NCBI GenBank assembly: GCA_963725255.1
Contig: CAVRXV010000005.1
Location: forward strand, 310,001 to 374,000
Direction: 5' to 3'
Length of the DNA: 64,000 nucleotides
Source of the DNA: JAIEPX01 sp963725255
GTDB taxonomy: Bacteria > Pseudomonadota > Gammaproteobacteria > JAIEPX01
Position numbers and translations under genes: made by a program. Below the pieces are notes generated by a model. The model had not been told where the DNA came from, did not search any database, and was given only the letters and a program-made list of their open reading frames with translations. Of the stretch, positions 18,501-27,227 are shown piece after piece (within the stretch, counting starts at the first letter, position 1; each line of letters opens with the position of its first letter).

Positions 18501-18520
18501 TATCATATCATATCATATCA
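18501..18520 (+). repeat. Pentanucleotide tandem repeat (TATCA)x4
   Basis: Four perfect TATCA units lie between the IS end (18496, plus its target duplication) and the ATG at 18536, inside the 5' untranslated or promoter region of the F-box/ankyrin gene. Such repeats can gain or lose units by slippage and change expression. Confidence 0.9.
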
Positions 18521-18535
18521 TTCATTGAGTGTCAT

Positions 18536-19702
18536 ATGTTCGAGTTACTACCAAGGGAAGTATTGTATCAAATTATTTTTGATTTTAGCGCGCGTGAATT
18601 ACATAAGCTTCTGAGAGTCAATCGGCATTTTAATAAAATGATCAATTGCGATCAATTTTGGGAAAGAAAATTAACACTATTGGCTAAAGGGTTTCGATGT
18701 AGATATCCAGATTTAAACCCAAGAGACGCATTATTAGTTGCTGCAGCATCGTACGGATTGACACAGTATGTGATTAAGTTTATCCGTAAAAGAGCAAATA
18801 TCAATGTTAAGCTGTACCATTGTGACCGCAAAAAAGCTTATGTTTATCCTATACACTACGCAGCTCAATGTGGTAATCCTGCGACGGTAAAAGCTTTAAT
18901 TAAGCATCATGCACTATTCAAGGCGCCAAAAAAAGTCGAGGTCTTTACTTCACCTTTACATTTCGCAATTGCAGAAGGGAATATGGAATGCGCTGAAGTT
19001 TTGCTTATGAAAGGCGTGAATGTCCATCAAGAAGCTGATTATCAATACGGTTACAGACTTTACACGCCGTTACAAATTTCGGTATTGAAAAATCAGGTTC
19101 CCTGTTATCAATTATTACGATCATATGGTGCTGACGTTAATTTTCGATTAAGTCGAGAGGATGATTCAGTCCTTCATACAGCAATACGACACGGCTCGCT
19201 TGCAATGCTAAAATTATTGCTACGCGATGGCGCAGATCCAAATGCATATACCGAAGAAGATCCGGTGTCATCCTTAGCCTTAGCTTGTAATGCTGGAAAT
19301 CCAGAAGTCCTATTGGAGTTATTACGACATGGTGCAAATACGCGCGCTCATATGACTCTTTTCATGGATCACCCTGTACTCCATTATACCTTATGTCGTA
19401 AAAAGTTTGCTTTGGCAAAATTAATATTAGAATTTGACAGCTCACTAGTTGATTACTGTCACTATTATCCAAATGCAGATAATAGATATAAATGGGATAA
19501 ATCAGCTCTGCATCTTGTCGCCACGCTCGGTATCATTGAATCTACCAGACTGTTAATACAATATCAGGCAGATCCGCATTTATTATATGACGGTCATACT
19601 GCCTATGATATTGCTATCGAGGAGGGCCATATGGAGTGCGCGGATTTGCTCGCCGAATATTCAAATGAGTACGATTATAACAAAATTTGTTGCCTAATTT
19701 AA
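18536..19702 (+). CDS. F-box / ankyrin-repeat protein
   Basis: 388 residues from the ATG at 18536 (MFELLPREVLYQIIF), chosen to match its paralogues; the longer open frame extends back into the IS and is not credible. F-box residues 1-40 (LLRVNRHFNKMINCDQFW) are followed by about eight ankyrin repeats, e.g. YPIHYAAQCGNPATVKALIK, SPLHFAIAEGN and TAYDIAIEEGH. It is closely similar along its length to the inverted paralogue at 22215-23393 (shared CDQFW, HYYPNA, DPHLL). The probable role is an SCF-hijacking adaptor. The adjacent IS may have replaced its original promoter. Confidence 0.88.
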   Translation: MFELLPREVLYQIIFDFSARELHKLLRVNRHFNKMINCDQFWERKLTLLAKGFRCRYPDLNPRDALLVAAASYGLTQYVIKFIRKRANINVKLYHCDRKKAYVYPIHYAAQCGNPATVKALIKHHALFKAPKKVEVFTSPLHFAIAEGNMECAEVLLMKGVNVHQEADYQYGYRLYTPLQISVLKNQVPCYQLLRSYGADVNFRLSREDDSVLHTAIRHGSLAMLKLLLRDGADPNAYTEEDPVSSLALACNAGNPEVLLELLRHGANTRAHMTLFMDHPVLHYTLCRKKFALAKLILEFDSSLVDYCHYYPNADNRYKWDKSALHLVATLGIIESTRLLIQYQADPHLLYDGHTAYDIAIEEGHMECADLLAEYSNEYDYNKICCLI

Positions 19703-19860
19703 AGTATTGAAGAAGACGAGCTAATGGGTACTTGCAAATTCCTCATGAGGAAATACGCCATAGGTTTAGGATCATCAAGCTTATCGGGATGAACAAGGTC
19801 GATTGTTTGATGAAAATTGCCAATAAAGTGAGGACTTTTTTTTTGAAATGCACTACACGA
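19699..19860 (-). pseudogene. Unidentified coding remnant
   Basis: A minus-strand frame without a start codon reads SPHFIGNFHQTIDLVHPDKL, then DDPKPMAYFLMRNLQVPI, and stops at 19699. Its composition is protein-like, but I do not recognise it. A nine-A run on the coding strand lies near its upstream end. It overlaps the 3' end of the F-box/ankyrin gene by 4 bases. The rest of the gap to 19969 shows nothing. Confidence 0.35.
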
Positions 19861-19969
19861 CTAATAAGCATATATCTGTAGTACTAATAACAACGCTTAG
19901 GATGAAAAAAAGCATATTGTCAGAACGACTGATTGAAGCCGTAGTGACTATAGATTCCTTATTTGAGTG

Positions 19970-19999
19970 TTGATGAATATCGATAATCGCTGATATAAT
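19970..19999 (+). promoter_or_regulatory. Extended -10 promoter for the Rab-like gene
   Basis: TTGATG (19970-19975) and TATAAT (19994-19999) are spaced 18 bases apart, with the extended -10 dinucleotide TG at 19991-19992. The start codon of the Rab-like gene follows 29 bases later. Confidence 0.6.
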
Positions 20000-20028
20000 A
20001 CAATTAATGTTACTCAGCGGGGATCCTC

Positions 20029-20703
20029 ATGAAACAGGCTTCAGAAGAGAAGGCAGACTCCAGCGATGAAGAACTGGGAAAGAATTTGAATAGACCAAAA
20101 TCTCGTCGTGATCCAATAACTAATTTTTTTAAAAACGGCAATATAGAATTACCATGTTGTCAGTTAGTGATTGTTGGTAATTACAATCATTCGAAGTTTT
20201 CCAAAAAGGATGAACTATTATCTGATCCTAAGTATGGAGTTTTGGTACAAAATAAGAATATCTCTTCATTTCTTAATTTAGGCAGTCAAGATGGTGTTTC
20301 CCTCCAAATATGGGGGTCAAGTTATTTGCCTGCTTGCGGACATTGTTATGGATATCCAATCTATGCATCAGCAACAATGATTGTATGCATACCCGAATCA
20401 GCGAATGATTTAGAAACATTCTTAGCAACTCTGAGGTACGCAAAATATGGAATCCCGAAACATGCTAAAATAGTGTATGTGAATATGTTTGATACTAATT
20501 CTGAAGAATTTAAATCAATAGAAGCAGCGGCAGAAAACTTGAGAATTTCAGGTCGTAGACTGGTTTTGAATCCTATAAATATTGATGAATTGATTAAGGT
20601 TGCGATTCTGCATAGTCGTGAAGTATGTAATCGGTTAATTCAACCTAGAATTGATCCGGAAAAACCACAAGAGCCATCAGGATCAAAATGCTGCGTTATG
20701 TAA
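20029..20703 (+). CDS. Degenerate Rab/Ras-like protein with C-terminal CaaX box
   Basis: 224 residues. Residues about 42-200 follow the order of a Rab GTPase: CCQLVIVGNYNHSK at the P-loop position, VSLQIWGSSY where Rabs have VKLQIWDTAG, TMIVCIPESANDLETFLATL like IVVYDITxxxSFExL, and KIVYVNMFDTNSEEF at the NKxD position. The P-loop GxxxxGK[ST], DTAG and NKxD residues are all altered, so GTP hydrolysis is unlikely. The protein ends KCCVM, a farnesylation-type CaaX box, after a polar linker like the Rab hypervariable tail; bacteria lack prenyltransferases of this kind, so modification would need a host. The start has GGGGA 7 bases upstream. The Rab relation is my reading of patterns; the CaaX is seen directly. 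Confidence 0.6.
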   Translation: MKQASEEKADSSDEELGKNLNRPKSRRDPITNFFKNGNIELPCCQLVIVGNYNHSKFSKKDELLSDPKYGVLVQNKNISSFLNLGSQDGVSLQIWGSSYLPACGHCYGYPIYASATMIVCIPESANDLETFLATLRYAKYGIPKHAKIVYVNMFDTNSEEFKSIEAAAENLRISGRRLVLNPINIDELIKVAILHSREVCNRLIQPRIDPEKPQEPSGSKCCVM

Positions 20704-20940
20704 TTACTTTCATCGAATAGGGGTTGCATATCAATACTACGAATTAATATTAATGATGTTCTTAACATCTCAAGACGAAAAAATTTATTAATTAGTATAT
20801 TATTTATTTATACGATTCTAGCTAACTATCAATGGTTTAATTTTTGATGTCCTAACGGGTGACTTGATTCGAAAATAACTTGCTTTTTAGGCCTATTTAA
20901 GTTAAATGATAATTGGAGATAATACTGTGAAGGAGACTTT

Positions 20941-21630
20941 ATGACAAACTTATATCAAATTACAATTCGTAAATCAAAATTTGAGAGTACTCAGGTTTTC
21001 AAAGATCACTTTAATGCCGCCTTTGAGGACATTTTAAAGCTCACAAAATTATTATGCCAATCAGCTGACAAAGTTGTTAAAGACTATCTTACAAATAGAT
21101 ATGATAAAGTTCATCCTTGGTTGAGTTTTACTGAAGATGAGGTCTCAATAAGTGTCCAGCGTAAGTTCGTTAAGATCAATCGTAATGATGCTGATGATGA
21201 GACAAAGGACATTTTTTATGATTTTGATAAAAGACTTCCGGCAGACGATTATTTTATTCTCGCTGTAATAGCCATATTAAAGCATCATTTACCAGGTTCC
21301 GTCTTAGGTAAAGAATTAAAATTGGGGACTGAGAATTGGGAATTAGATGAAGGGGTACGTTTAGCGACACTTGTTAACCCAAAAGTATGTAATCCTGACG
21401 AAGGTAACATTGTTAAAGGTGTTCCCAAAGATGACCAGCTTAAGCAAGTAATTAAATCTCTAGTTAAAAAGGATGAAGAAAAACATTTAAGTATAAGAAA
21501 GTTTATGGGTGGTAGGCATGTTGAAGTGGCTGCTGAGCCATTACAAAAAATCCCCAAGACAGATCTAGATGAGCCCCAGGAACATGAGGAAGAAGAAGGG
21601 CCAAAGTCTGAATCTCAGGCATTGTTCTAA
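20941..21630 (+). CDS. Hypothetical protein with acidic C-terminal tail
   Basis: 229 residues, with strong AGGAG 5 bases before the ATG. The body is mixed alpha/beta with no motif I recognise. The last 30 residues are strongly acidic (DLDEPQEHEEEEGPKSES), resembling the Glu-rich C-terminal signals of Dot/Icm substrates. It follows the Rab-like gene in the same direction after 237 AT-rich bases, too far for tight coupling. Function unknown. Confidence 0.65.
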   Translation: MTNLYQITIRKSKFESTQVFKDHFNAAFEDILKLTKLLCQSADKVVKDYLTNRYDKVHPWLSFTEDEVSISVQRKFVKINRNDADDETKDIFYDFDKRLPADDYFILAVIAILKHHLPGSVLGKELKLGTENWELDEGVRLATLVNPKVCNPDEGNIVKGVPKDDQLKQVIKSLVKKDEEKHLSIRKFMGGRHVEVAAEPLQKIPKTDLDEPQEHEEEEGPKSESQALF

Positions 21631-21830
21631 AAGATGTTTTTGCCCGATTTTTCCGAGTATTAATTCCTGGACTTTCGCTTGTATATTCTCGCAAGACCTT
21701 GATCAATTTATAGAGAATTTTATTGAGTTATAGAAGTCATTGGCCTATGGTCAAAAAATGAAAAAACGAGACTTCTTTTTGAACAACATAGGTCTTCACC
21801 TGAAAAGGGAAATTACATAAATTTTCATAT

Positions 21831-22172
21831 TTAAAGTTTTGACTTAAAACCTCGTGTCTTGTTTTCTTCGGCCAATTCTTTATTGCCACTTTCTAGAATT
21901 TCTTTCGCTAATGGAATAATATCTTTAAGTTGATCGCTATATTTTGTAATTATCACTTCAAAACAATATTTTACATCTGGATCCTGTACAACAAAGCTTA
22001 TAAGATTTGTTCTAGCAGCAGGAGCATAGACTGATGAAGGATGGCGAACACATTTACCTAAAATAGCTATTAGGTGGCCTGGAACATCTCCCCTTGCGTT
22101 AACGACATGAGACAATCGCATAAAATCTCTGCCAATTGCTTCAGAATCGTGGTTATCATCTGTAATGGCCAT
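21831..22172 (-). CDS. Small hypothetical helical protein
   Basis: 113 residues starting MAITDDNHDSEAIGRDFMRL. Most of the sequence looks alpha-helical, possibly ARM/HEAT-like (NLISFVVQDPDVKYCFEVII). It lies 42 bases downstream of the F-box/ankyrin gene at 22215 in the same direction, so the two may be cotranscribed. A decayed copy of its C-terminal part exists at 9525-9599, also in this island. Function unknown. Confidence 0.65.
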   Translation of the reverse strand: MAITDDNHDSEAIGRDFMRLSHVVNARGDVPGHLIAILGKCVRHPSSVYAPAARTNLISFVVQDPDVKYCFEVIITKYSDQLKDIIPLAKEILESGNKELAEENKTRGFKSKL

Positions 22173-22214
22173 TGTCTCACCTTACTCAAATAATGAAAGT
22201 ATAGTATGATACCT

Positions 22215-23393
22215 TTATGGTTCCAATGTAAATGAACTCTGATTAAAATCGTATTCTATAGCATACTCAGCAAGTAAGTCAGCAATCTTTACATGACCAT
22301 TCATTAGGGCGATAGTAAAAGCAGTATCGCCTCTATGTAACAAATGCGGGTCTGCTTCGTATTCTATTAGTAATCGAATGCCTTCCTGGTTGCCAAACTT
22401 GGCTATAGTGTGTAGAGGAGATTCGTCCCATTGATCAAGTTTTTCGGCATTTGGGTAATGGTGTCTGTAGTCAACAAGTGTCCTGTCAAAATCTAATAGC
22501 ACTTTTGCCAAGTGATAGTATTTACGACACAATGTAAAATGGAGCGCTGGGAGATGAAAAAAAAGACTCATCTGGCCTCGTGGATTTGCTCCATGATGTA
22601 ATAACGCAAGAACTATTTGTGGATTTTTAGTCTGGCATGCTAAAGCTAAAGGTGTTATAGGATCTTCCTCGGTAACCATATTTGGATCGGCTCCATCGGC
22701 CAGTAACAGTTGTAAGACTTCAAGTGATTCATTATGTATTGCATGATGAATGGCTTGGTCACTTTCCCTGCCAAGTCGATAATGAATATCAGCACCACGA
22801 GATCGTAACAATTTATAGCATTCTACTTGATTATGGATTGCAGCAATCTGGATTGGTGTTCTAGCAAAACCGAGATGTTGTCCATCACTAGGTTGATTGA
22901 CATTGGCTCCTTTGTCGAGCAAAAATCTTGAGCAGATTACATTACCTTGGGCTACTGCAAAATGTAATGGTGATGTATAGAATTCCACTTTTCGGGGAGC
23001 TTTAAAAACCGCGTGATGTTTAATTAACACTTCAACTGTAGTTGGATTGCCGCAGAGTGCTGCATAGTGTATAGGCTGGGTAAAATAAACTTTACGTTGG
23101 CCACGACTGTAGTACAATTTAACGTGAATGTTGGCGCGCTGACGGATAAATTTTTTTACATAATCAGTTAGACCACAGAATGCAGCTGCCAGTAATAACG
23201 CATCTATACGACGGAGGCCTGGATATTCAGCTTGAAACGACGCTGCGGTTCTTAGCAAGTGTATTTTCCAAAATTGGTCACAATTGATCATTCTAAAAAA
23301 ATATCGAGAGACTCGTTTAAGACGATGAGATTCACGACTACTAAGGTCCAGAATGATTTTGTAAAATACGTCTCTTGGTAGTTTTTCAAACAC
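22215..23393 (-). CDS. F-box / ankyrin-repeat protein
   Basis: 392 residues. The F-box is MFEKLPRDVFYKIILDLSSR...VSRYFFRMINCDQFW at residues 1-40. About eight ankyrin repeats follow, e.g. QPIHYAALCGNPTTVEVLIK, SPLHFAVAQGN and TAFTIALMNGHVKIADLLAE. It is the inverted-orientation paralogue of the gene at 18536 and the intact relative of the fragment at 11880. The likely role is host SCF ubiquitin-ligase adaptor, by analogy with Legionella AnkB; unlike AnkB it has no CaaX box of its own. Confidence 0.88.
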   Translation of the reverse strand: MFEKLPRDVFYKIILDLSSRESHRLKRVSRYFFRMINCDQFWKIHLLRTAASFQAEYPGLRRIDALLLAAAFCGLTDYVKKFIRQRANIHVKLYYSRGQRKVYFTQPIHYAALCGNPTTVEVLIKHHAVFKAPRKVEFYTSPLHFAVAQGNVICSRFLLDKGANVNQPSDGQHLGFARTPIQIAAIHNQVECYKLLRSRGADIHYRLGRESDQAIHHAIHNESLEVLQLLLADGADPNMVTEEDPITPLALACQTKNPQIVLALLHHGANPRGQMSLFFHLPALHFTLCRKYYHLAKVLLDFDRTLVDYRHHYPNAEKLDQWDESPLHTIAKFGNQEGIRLLIEYEADPHLLHRGDTAFTIALMNGHVKIADLLAEYAIEYDFNQSSFTLEP

Positions 23394-23546
23394 TAGGTTA
23401 ATCCAACATTGAATATATTAGTTAATTACACTATCATATAGTTTCGATTATGTGTATCGAAAATTATAAAAATCAACACTAATCGATATGGCAAAAGATC
23501 ACGCACAAGTATTCTAAACTTCAGAACTTTGTGAACAGGACAGAAT

Positions 23547-26036
23547 ATGTTTTTAAAAGCACAAAATGCCGAAACTCTTAAAAGATTAGCCGAAGGCGAT
23601 CAATCAATCACTCGCGTGCATTTTGCAGCCCCGTTTAATTTTCGAATACCTTACGATGTTACTGAAGATTTAAACCTGTTCCTGCAATTTTTTTCCAATC
23701 AGACCAACATATCCTCACTAAAACTGTCCGATCTGCGCTTGTGCAAACAACAAGTTGTTATACTTGCTCGGGGTATTAAAAATAGTGTGACACTCCAGAA
23801 GTTAGTATTGAAAAAAATAAAAAGAGCAAATGGTGGGTTTTGGTATATCGCTGACTCAATACGACGAAATGTATCCATGACACATATTGTGTTGGAAGAA
23901 TTTAAGATGCGCCCGCGTAATTTTTCAATGATAAGGGATATTATCTTAGCTAATCCAAATCTCAGAACATTGACCATTAAAAAATGCAAAATGCTTTTAC
24001 GGTGCATTGATAGTTTTGAAGTCTATCTTGGTTATAATAGTTTTCTAACCAGTTTGAGGCTCTCAAATCTCAATATTGATGATATTATATTGGCTCGATT
24101 ATTAGAAATGATTAATCGTCGGAATCGGCTCACTCGATTAGAAGTAGATCATAATAAAATTGCTTTCAAAGATGAAGCTCTAATTTCTCAGATGGAATCC
24201 AATACGAGCATTACCTATCTTAATTTAAGCCATAATTCTATTCCTAACGAAGGAATTATTGCGCTCGCTGGGGCATTGAACAAAAACAAAACACTGACAC
24301 ACCTAAATCTTTCTGGAATTGGCTATAGGGGGACTATTGGATTATTGATAACAAATTTAACTATGAATGCATCATTGCGGCGGCTGAGCTTAGCAGATCA
24401 ATATTTTGATGACGAAGAGCTTACAGCTTTAGGAAATTTCTTTTCAAGAAATTATCAATTTACAAGACTGAGTTTGCGAAGGTCATGGATATATGAAGGG
24501 CGCCTGTCTCTCTTATGCAATTCACTTGGCGCTGATTCTCGCTTAACTCGAGTCAATTTATCCGGCGTTTGCAATGATGATTTAGGATTACAGACTTTGG
24601 CCGCATGGCTTAAAAAAAACACCTCTTTAACGCATTTAACTTTACGGAATAATGGAATTACATCATCAAGGATAAGCGCTCTCTGTGACGTAATTGAAGT
24701 TAATAACACCTTGACTTTTCTTGATCTCGGCGAAAACTATATTGGCACACTGGGTGCTGAAAAATTGGCGCATTCTCTGGTAGGTAACCATTCCTTAACA
24801 CAACTTAAACTTGCGCAGAATTTTATTGGTGGAGAAGGGGTTCGTTTAATCCTGAGCATCCTGCGTAGTCTTGCCAATCTGAAAAAACTCAATATTCGTG
24901 ATAATGCGTATTGTGCTGAGGGGATCTATTATGCGATTCAGCTCCTAGAGGAAGTTCCAGGCTTGAAATTAACCATGTATGATAGGCATTTGCAGGGCAG
25001 TGAAGGCATTCAATATCTTCAGAGTGCACTGATCAATAATCCTAGAATAAACCATGTCAATTATAAATGTAAATTAGGTAAAAGGACCGTTATGACCTTC
25101 GGCCATCCTGGCACAACAGCCCTCAGTGAAGCCCTAATTACTAATCACTGTATTACACGATTGAGTATTTACGCAGGAAATTTTGGTGATGCGGGCACGC
25201 TTCAACTAGTGGAAGCTTTGCGACAGAATCAGACGTTAGAAGAATTAGCTTTTATTCAGTGCAATATTAACCTCCATGGTGTTGAGGTTCTATGCACTTG
25301 GCTCAGAAAAAATACTCGAGTCAGAAAATTAAATCTAGAGAATAATGGGTATCTTAGTGCCGCTGCAGAACATTTCGCCGTATTGCTTACTGACAATCAC
25401 TATTTAAGTGAATTGAATATAGCCAAATGTCACTTTGATGAATCCGCTCTTCTCGTGATTTTTACCGCGCTGCAATACAACACCACATTACGAAAGTTAG
25501 ATGTAAACGAGTATTCGTCCACAGGAAAAGATTTTTACTCATTCGTGAGTAAGGCGTTCCCCATTAATGAAACATTGACCCACCTTAATATTTGCCCGTC
25601 TTTCAGTTTTTTTACTGAAGAATCTCATCAAGCATTAGAGTTAATATTATTAAAACAATATTCGATCGTACACTGCAAATTTTCTCGGTATCCTAGAAAT
25701 CCTCTAGTATCGATAGTTCGTAATCGAGGCAATAAAAGTATGTCGCTTTGGTTGCTGAAAGAATACGCCATCATACGACTGCTACAAGAAGAAAAAAAAT
25801 GTGATTGGAAGTTTCATTTGATATTTAGTATGCAAAAAGACGTCTTTTTTTTGATTGTGAGCTATGTTTACCCATCATTAACACGGACGCTATGCAATCA
25901 GAGATATCTTAACTATCGTTCGTCATATCTAGGAATGAAAAATCCCGCCACTTTTTTCAATCTTAATCATTTAGGTAGTGACGAAATAGATAATATTAAA
26001 CGACAAAGAATCGATAACGCCGGAGTTCATCCATAG
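23547..26036 (+). CDS. Large RI-type leucine-rich-repeat protein
   Basis: 829 residues with about 20 LRRs of roughly 28 residues of the ribonuclease-inhibitor/NLR type: ITYLNLSHNSIPNEGIIALA, LTHLTLRNNGITSSRISALC, LTFLDLGENYIGTLGAEKLA. Units are degenerate near residues 470-520. The last 110 residues are helical and non-repeating. There is no signal peptide. The protein is probably a host-protein binder, with target unknown. It is divergent from the F-box/ankyrin gene at 22215 across 153 bases, so the pair could share regulatory sequence. Confidence 0.87.
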   Translation: MFLKAQNAETLKRLAEGDQSITRVHFAAPFNFRIPYDVTEDLNLFLQFFSNQTNISSLKLSDLRLCKQQVVILARGIKNSVTLQKLVLKKIKRANGGFWYIADSIRRNVSMTHIVLEEFKMRPRNFSMIRDIILANPNLRTLTIKKCKMLLRCIDSFEVYLGYNSFLTSLRLSNLNIDDIILARLLEMINRRNRLTRLEVDHNKIAFKDEALISQMESNTSITYLNLSHNSIPNEGIIALAGALNKNKTLTHLNLSGIGYRGTIGLLITNLTMNASLRRLSLADQYFDDEELTALGNFFSRNYQFTRLSLRRSWIYEGRLSLLCNSLGADSRLTRVNLSGVCNDDLGLQTLAAWLKKNTSLTHLTLRNNGITSSRISALCDVIEVNNTLTFLDLGENYIGTLGAEKLAHSLVGNHSLTQLKLAQNFIGGEGVRLILSILRSLANLKKLNIRDNAYCAEGIYYAIQLLEEVPGLKLTMYDRHLQGSEGIQYLQSALINNPRINHVNYKCKLGKRTVMTFGHPGTTALSEALITNHCITRLSIYAGNFGDAGTLQLVEALRQNQTLEELAFIQCNINLHGVEVLCTWLRKNTRVRKLNLENNGYLSAAAEHFAVLLTDNHYLSELNIAKCHFDESALLVIFTALQYNTTLRKLDVNEYSSTGKDFYSFVSKAFPINETLTHLNICPSFSFFTEESHQALELILLKQYSIVHCKFSRYPRNPLVSIVRNRGNKSMSLWLLKEYAIIRLLQEEKKCDWKFHLIFSMQKDVFFLIVSYVYPSLTRTLCNQRYLNYRSSYLGMKNPATFFNLNHLGSDEIDNIKRQRIDNAGVHP

Positions 26037-26148
26037 TCAAAGCGGTTCTATATGACCTGATACTTCTTCACCCACTTTTGCTGTAGCGAGGGCCGCGTAA
26101 TTAAAGTAACAGTTGGGTTCATCCATATGAGCAGAGAAATAGTTCACT

Positions 26149-26697
26149 TTACTCAATATCTTCAATAACCTTTCCATTTCCGCTCACATGAGCGGCTTGC
26201 AAAGTATCGCCGGCTTGAACTTCAATGAAATAAACCAGCGAGCCGATTTTGAGGTCATCGAATGAAGGATGTTGAACATTGGATTCATGGAAGTAGTATT
26301 CAACACCTTCAGGTGTTTTAATGAAGCCATAATCTGAAAATAGTCGATCGACTGAACCGCTTTTCATATCATTGTGAGTTTTTTTCGCGCCACGTTGTTT
26401 TTGAGCGTAACTTTCGATCATGCGGTACATCGCCTGAAATGAATCACGTATAGAAACATACAAATCTTCGTTGGGTTGTTTGTTCACAACGAGTTGTTTT
26501 CCAGGAACATTAATTTCGATAGTAACATTGTAGAGTTTACCTTGATGTTGATGGTTTTGAGATAATTCTACAATGACTTTTCCGCTTTCTATCCGATCAT
26601 AATACTGTGACATTTTTTCCGCTTTGTCATTAATACGTTGCTCTATGGCCTCCGATTTTTCAATATCTCGTATCGTAATTTCTAATGGTATAGACAT
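26149..26697 (-). CDS. Ribosome hibernation factor (S30AE) fused to cold-shock domain
   Basis: 182 residues. Residues 1-100 match the HPF/RaiA (S30AE) fold, which binds the 30S decoding channel and stops translation (MSIPLEITIRDIEKSEAIEQ, VIVELSQNHQ). Residues about 115-178 are a cold-shock OB domain (DRLFSDYGFIKTPEGVEYYF with the RNP1-like GFI and FHES). Such HPF-CSD fusions occur in several gammaproteobacteria. AAGGAGAG sits 5 bases before the ATG. It lies 16 bases after the ybaK-like gene and is presumably cotranscribed with it. Confidence 0.85.
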   Translation of the reverse strand: MSIPLEITIRDIEKSEAIEQRINDKAEKMSQYYDRIESGKVIVELSQNHQHQGKLYNVTIEINVPGKQLVVNKQPNEDLYVSIRDSFQAMYRMIESYAQKQRGAKKTHNDMKSGSVDRLFSDYGFIKTPEGVEYYFHESNVQHPSFDDLKIGSLVYFIEVQAGDTLQAAHVSGNGKVIEDIE

Positions 26698-26713
26698 AAT
26701 GCTCTCCTTAATA

Positions 26714-27169
26714 TTAATCTGATATTACTTTGGGATTCACAAGTTTTTCAAAATCTTTATAAGCCATTTTTATAAGTTCTGAATGGCTTCCCGAATTGAA
26801 TAATATTTCATTATCTGATGTAAGGCTCTTCGCAATGAATACATCCATTCCGTAAAGATTTCCGAATGGAGGCATTGCTCCAAGCTCGCACTCCGGAAAA
26901 CGATTTTGAAACTCACTTTCGGTGGCTAAAGCAACATCGTTTACTCCAACATTTTTCTTTAAGTGATCAAAATTAATTTTGTGATTTGCTGGCTCAACTA
27001 CCATTGCCATTGATCCATTGAGTTTCACTATCACTGTTTTTGCCATGTTTTTTCCAGGAACATGTGCGCTTGCTGCCACTTCTTGAGCAGTGTACGCGGG
27101 TGAATGTTTAATAGTGACGTATTTTACCTGGTTATCATCGAGGAACTTTCTGACTTGTGCTGTTGTCAT
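26714..27169 (-). CDS. YbaK/ProX-type aminoacyl-tRNA deacylase
   Basis: 151 residues, the full length of the YbaK/ProXp family that hydrolyses mischarged tRNA in trans. Diagnostic pieces are the N-terminal VKYVTIKHSPAYTAQEVA, the invariant Lys in KTVIVKLNG, and the C-terminal GAMPPFGN and SGSHSELIKM. A strong AGGAGAG ribosome binding site precedes the ATG. It is the first gene of a two-gene unit with the hibernation factor. The exact tRNA substrate (Ala-tRNA-Pro, Cys-tRNA-Pro or other) cannot be told from sequence. Confidence 0.85.
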   Translation of the reverse strand: MTTAQVRKFLDDNQVKYVTIKHSPAYTAQEVAASAHVPGKNMAKTVIVKLNGSMAMVVEPANHKINFDHLKKNVGVNDVALATESEFQNRFPECELGAMPPFGNLYGMDVFIAKSLTSDNEILFNSGSHSELIKMAYKDFEKLVNPKVISD

Positions 27170-27227
27170 GACACTCTCCTTGCTATTGAGTTACTTTCAT
27201 TATAGCAAATGGGGGAATTTTCTGTGG

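Noticed and set aside
18458..18535. N-terminal extension of the F-box/ankyrin gene at 18536
   Set aside because: The extra 26 codons come from the IS end and the TATCA repeat; paralogues start at the MFE methionine.
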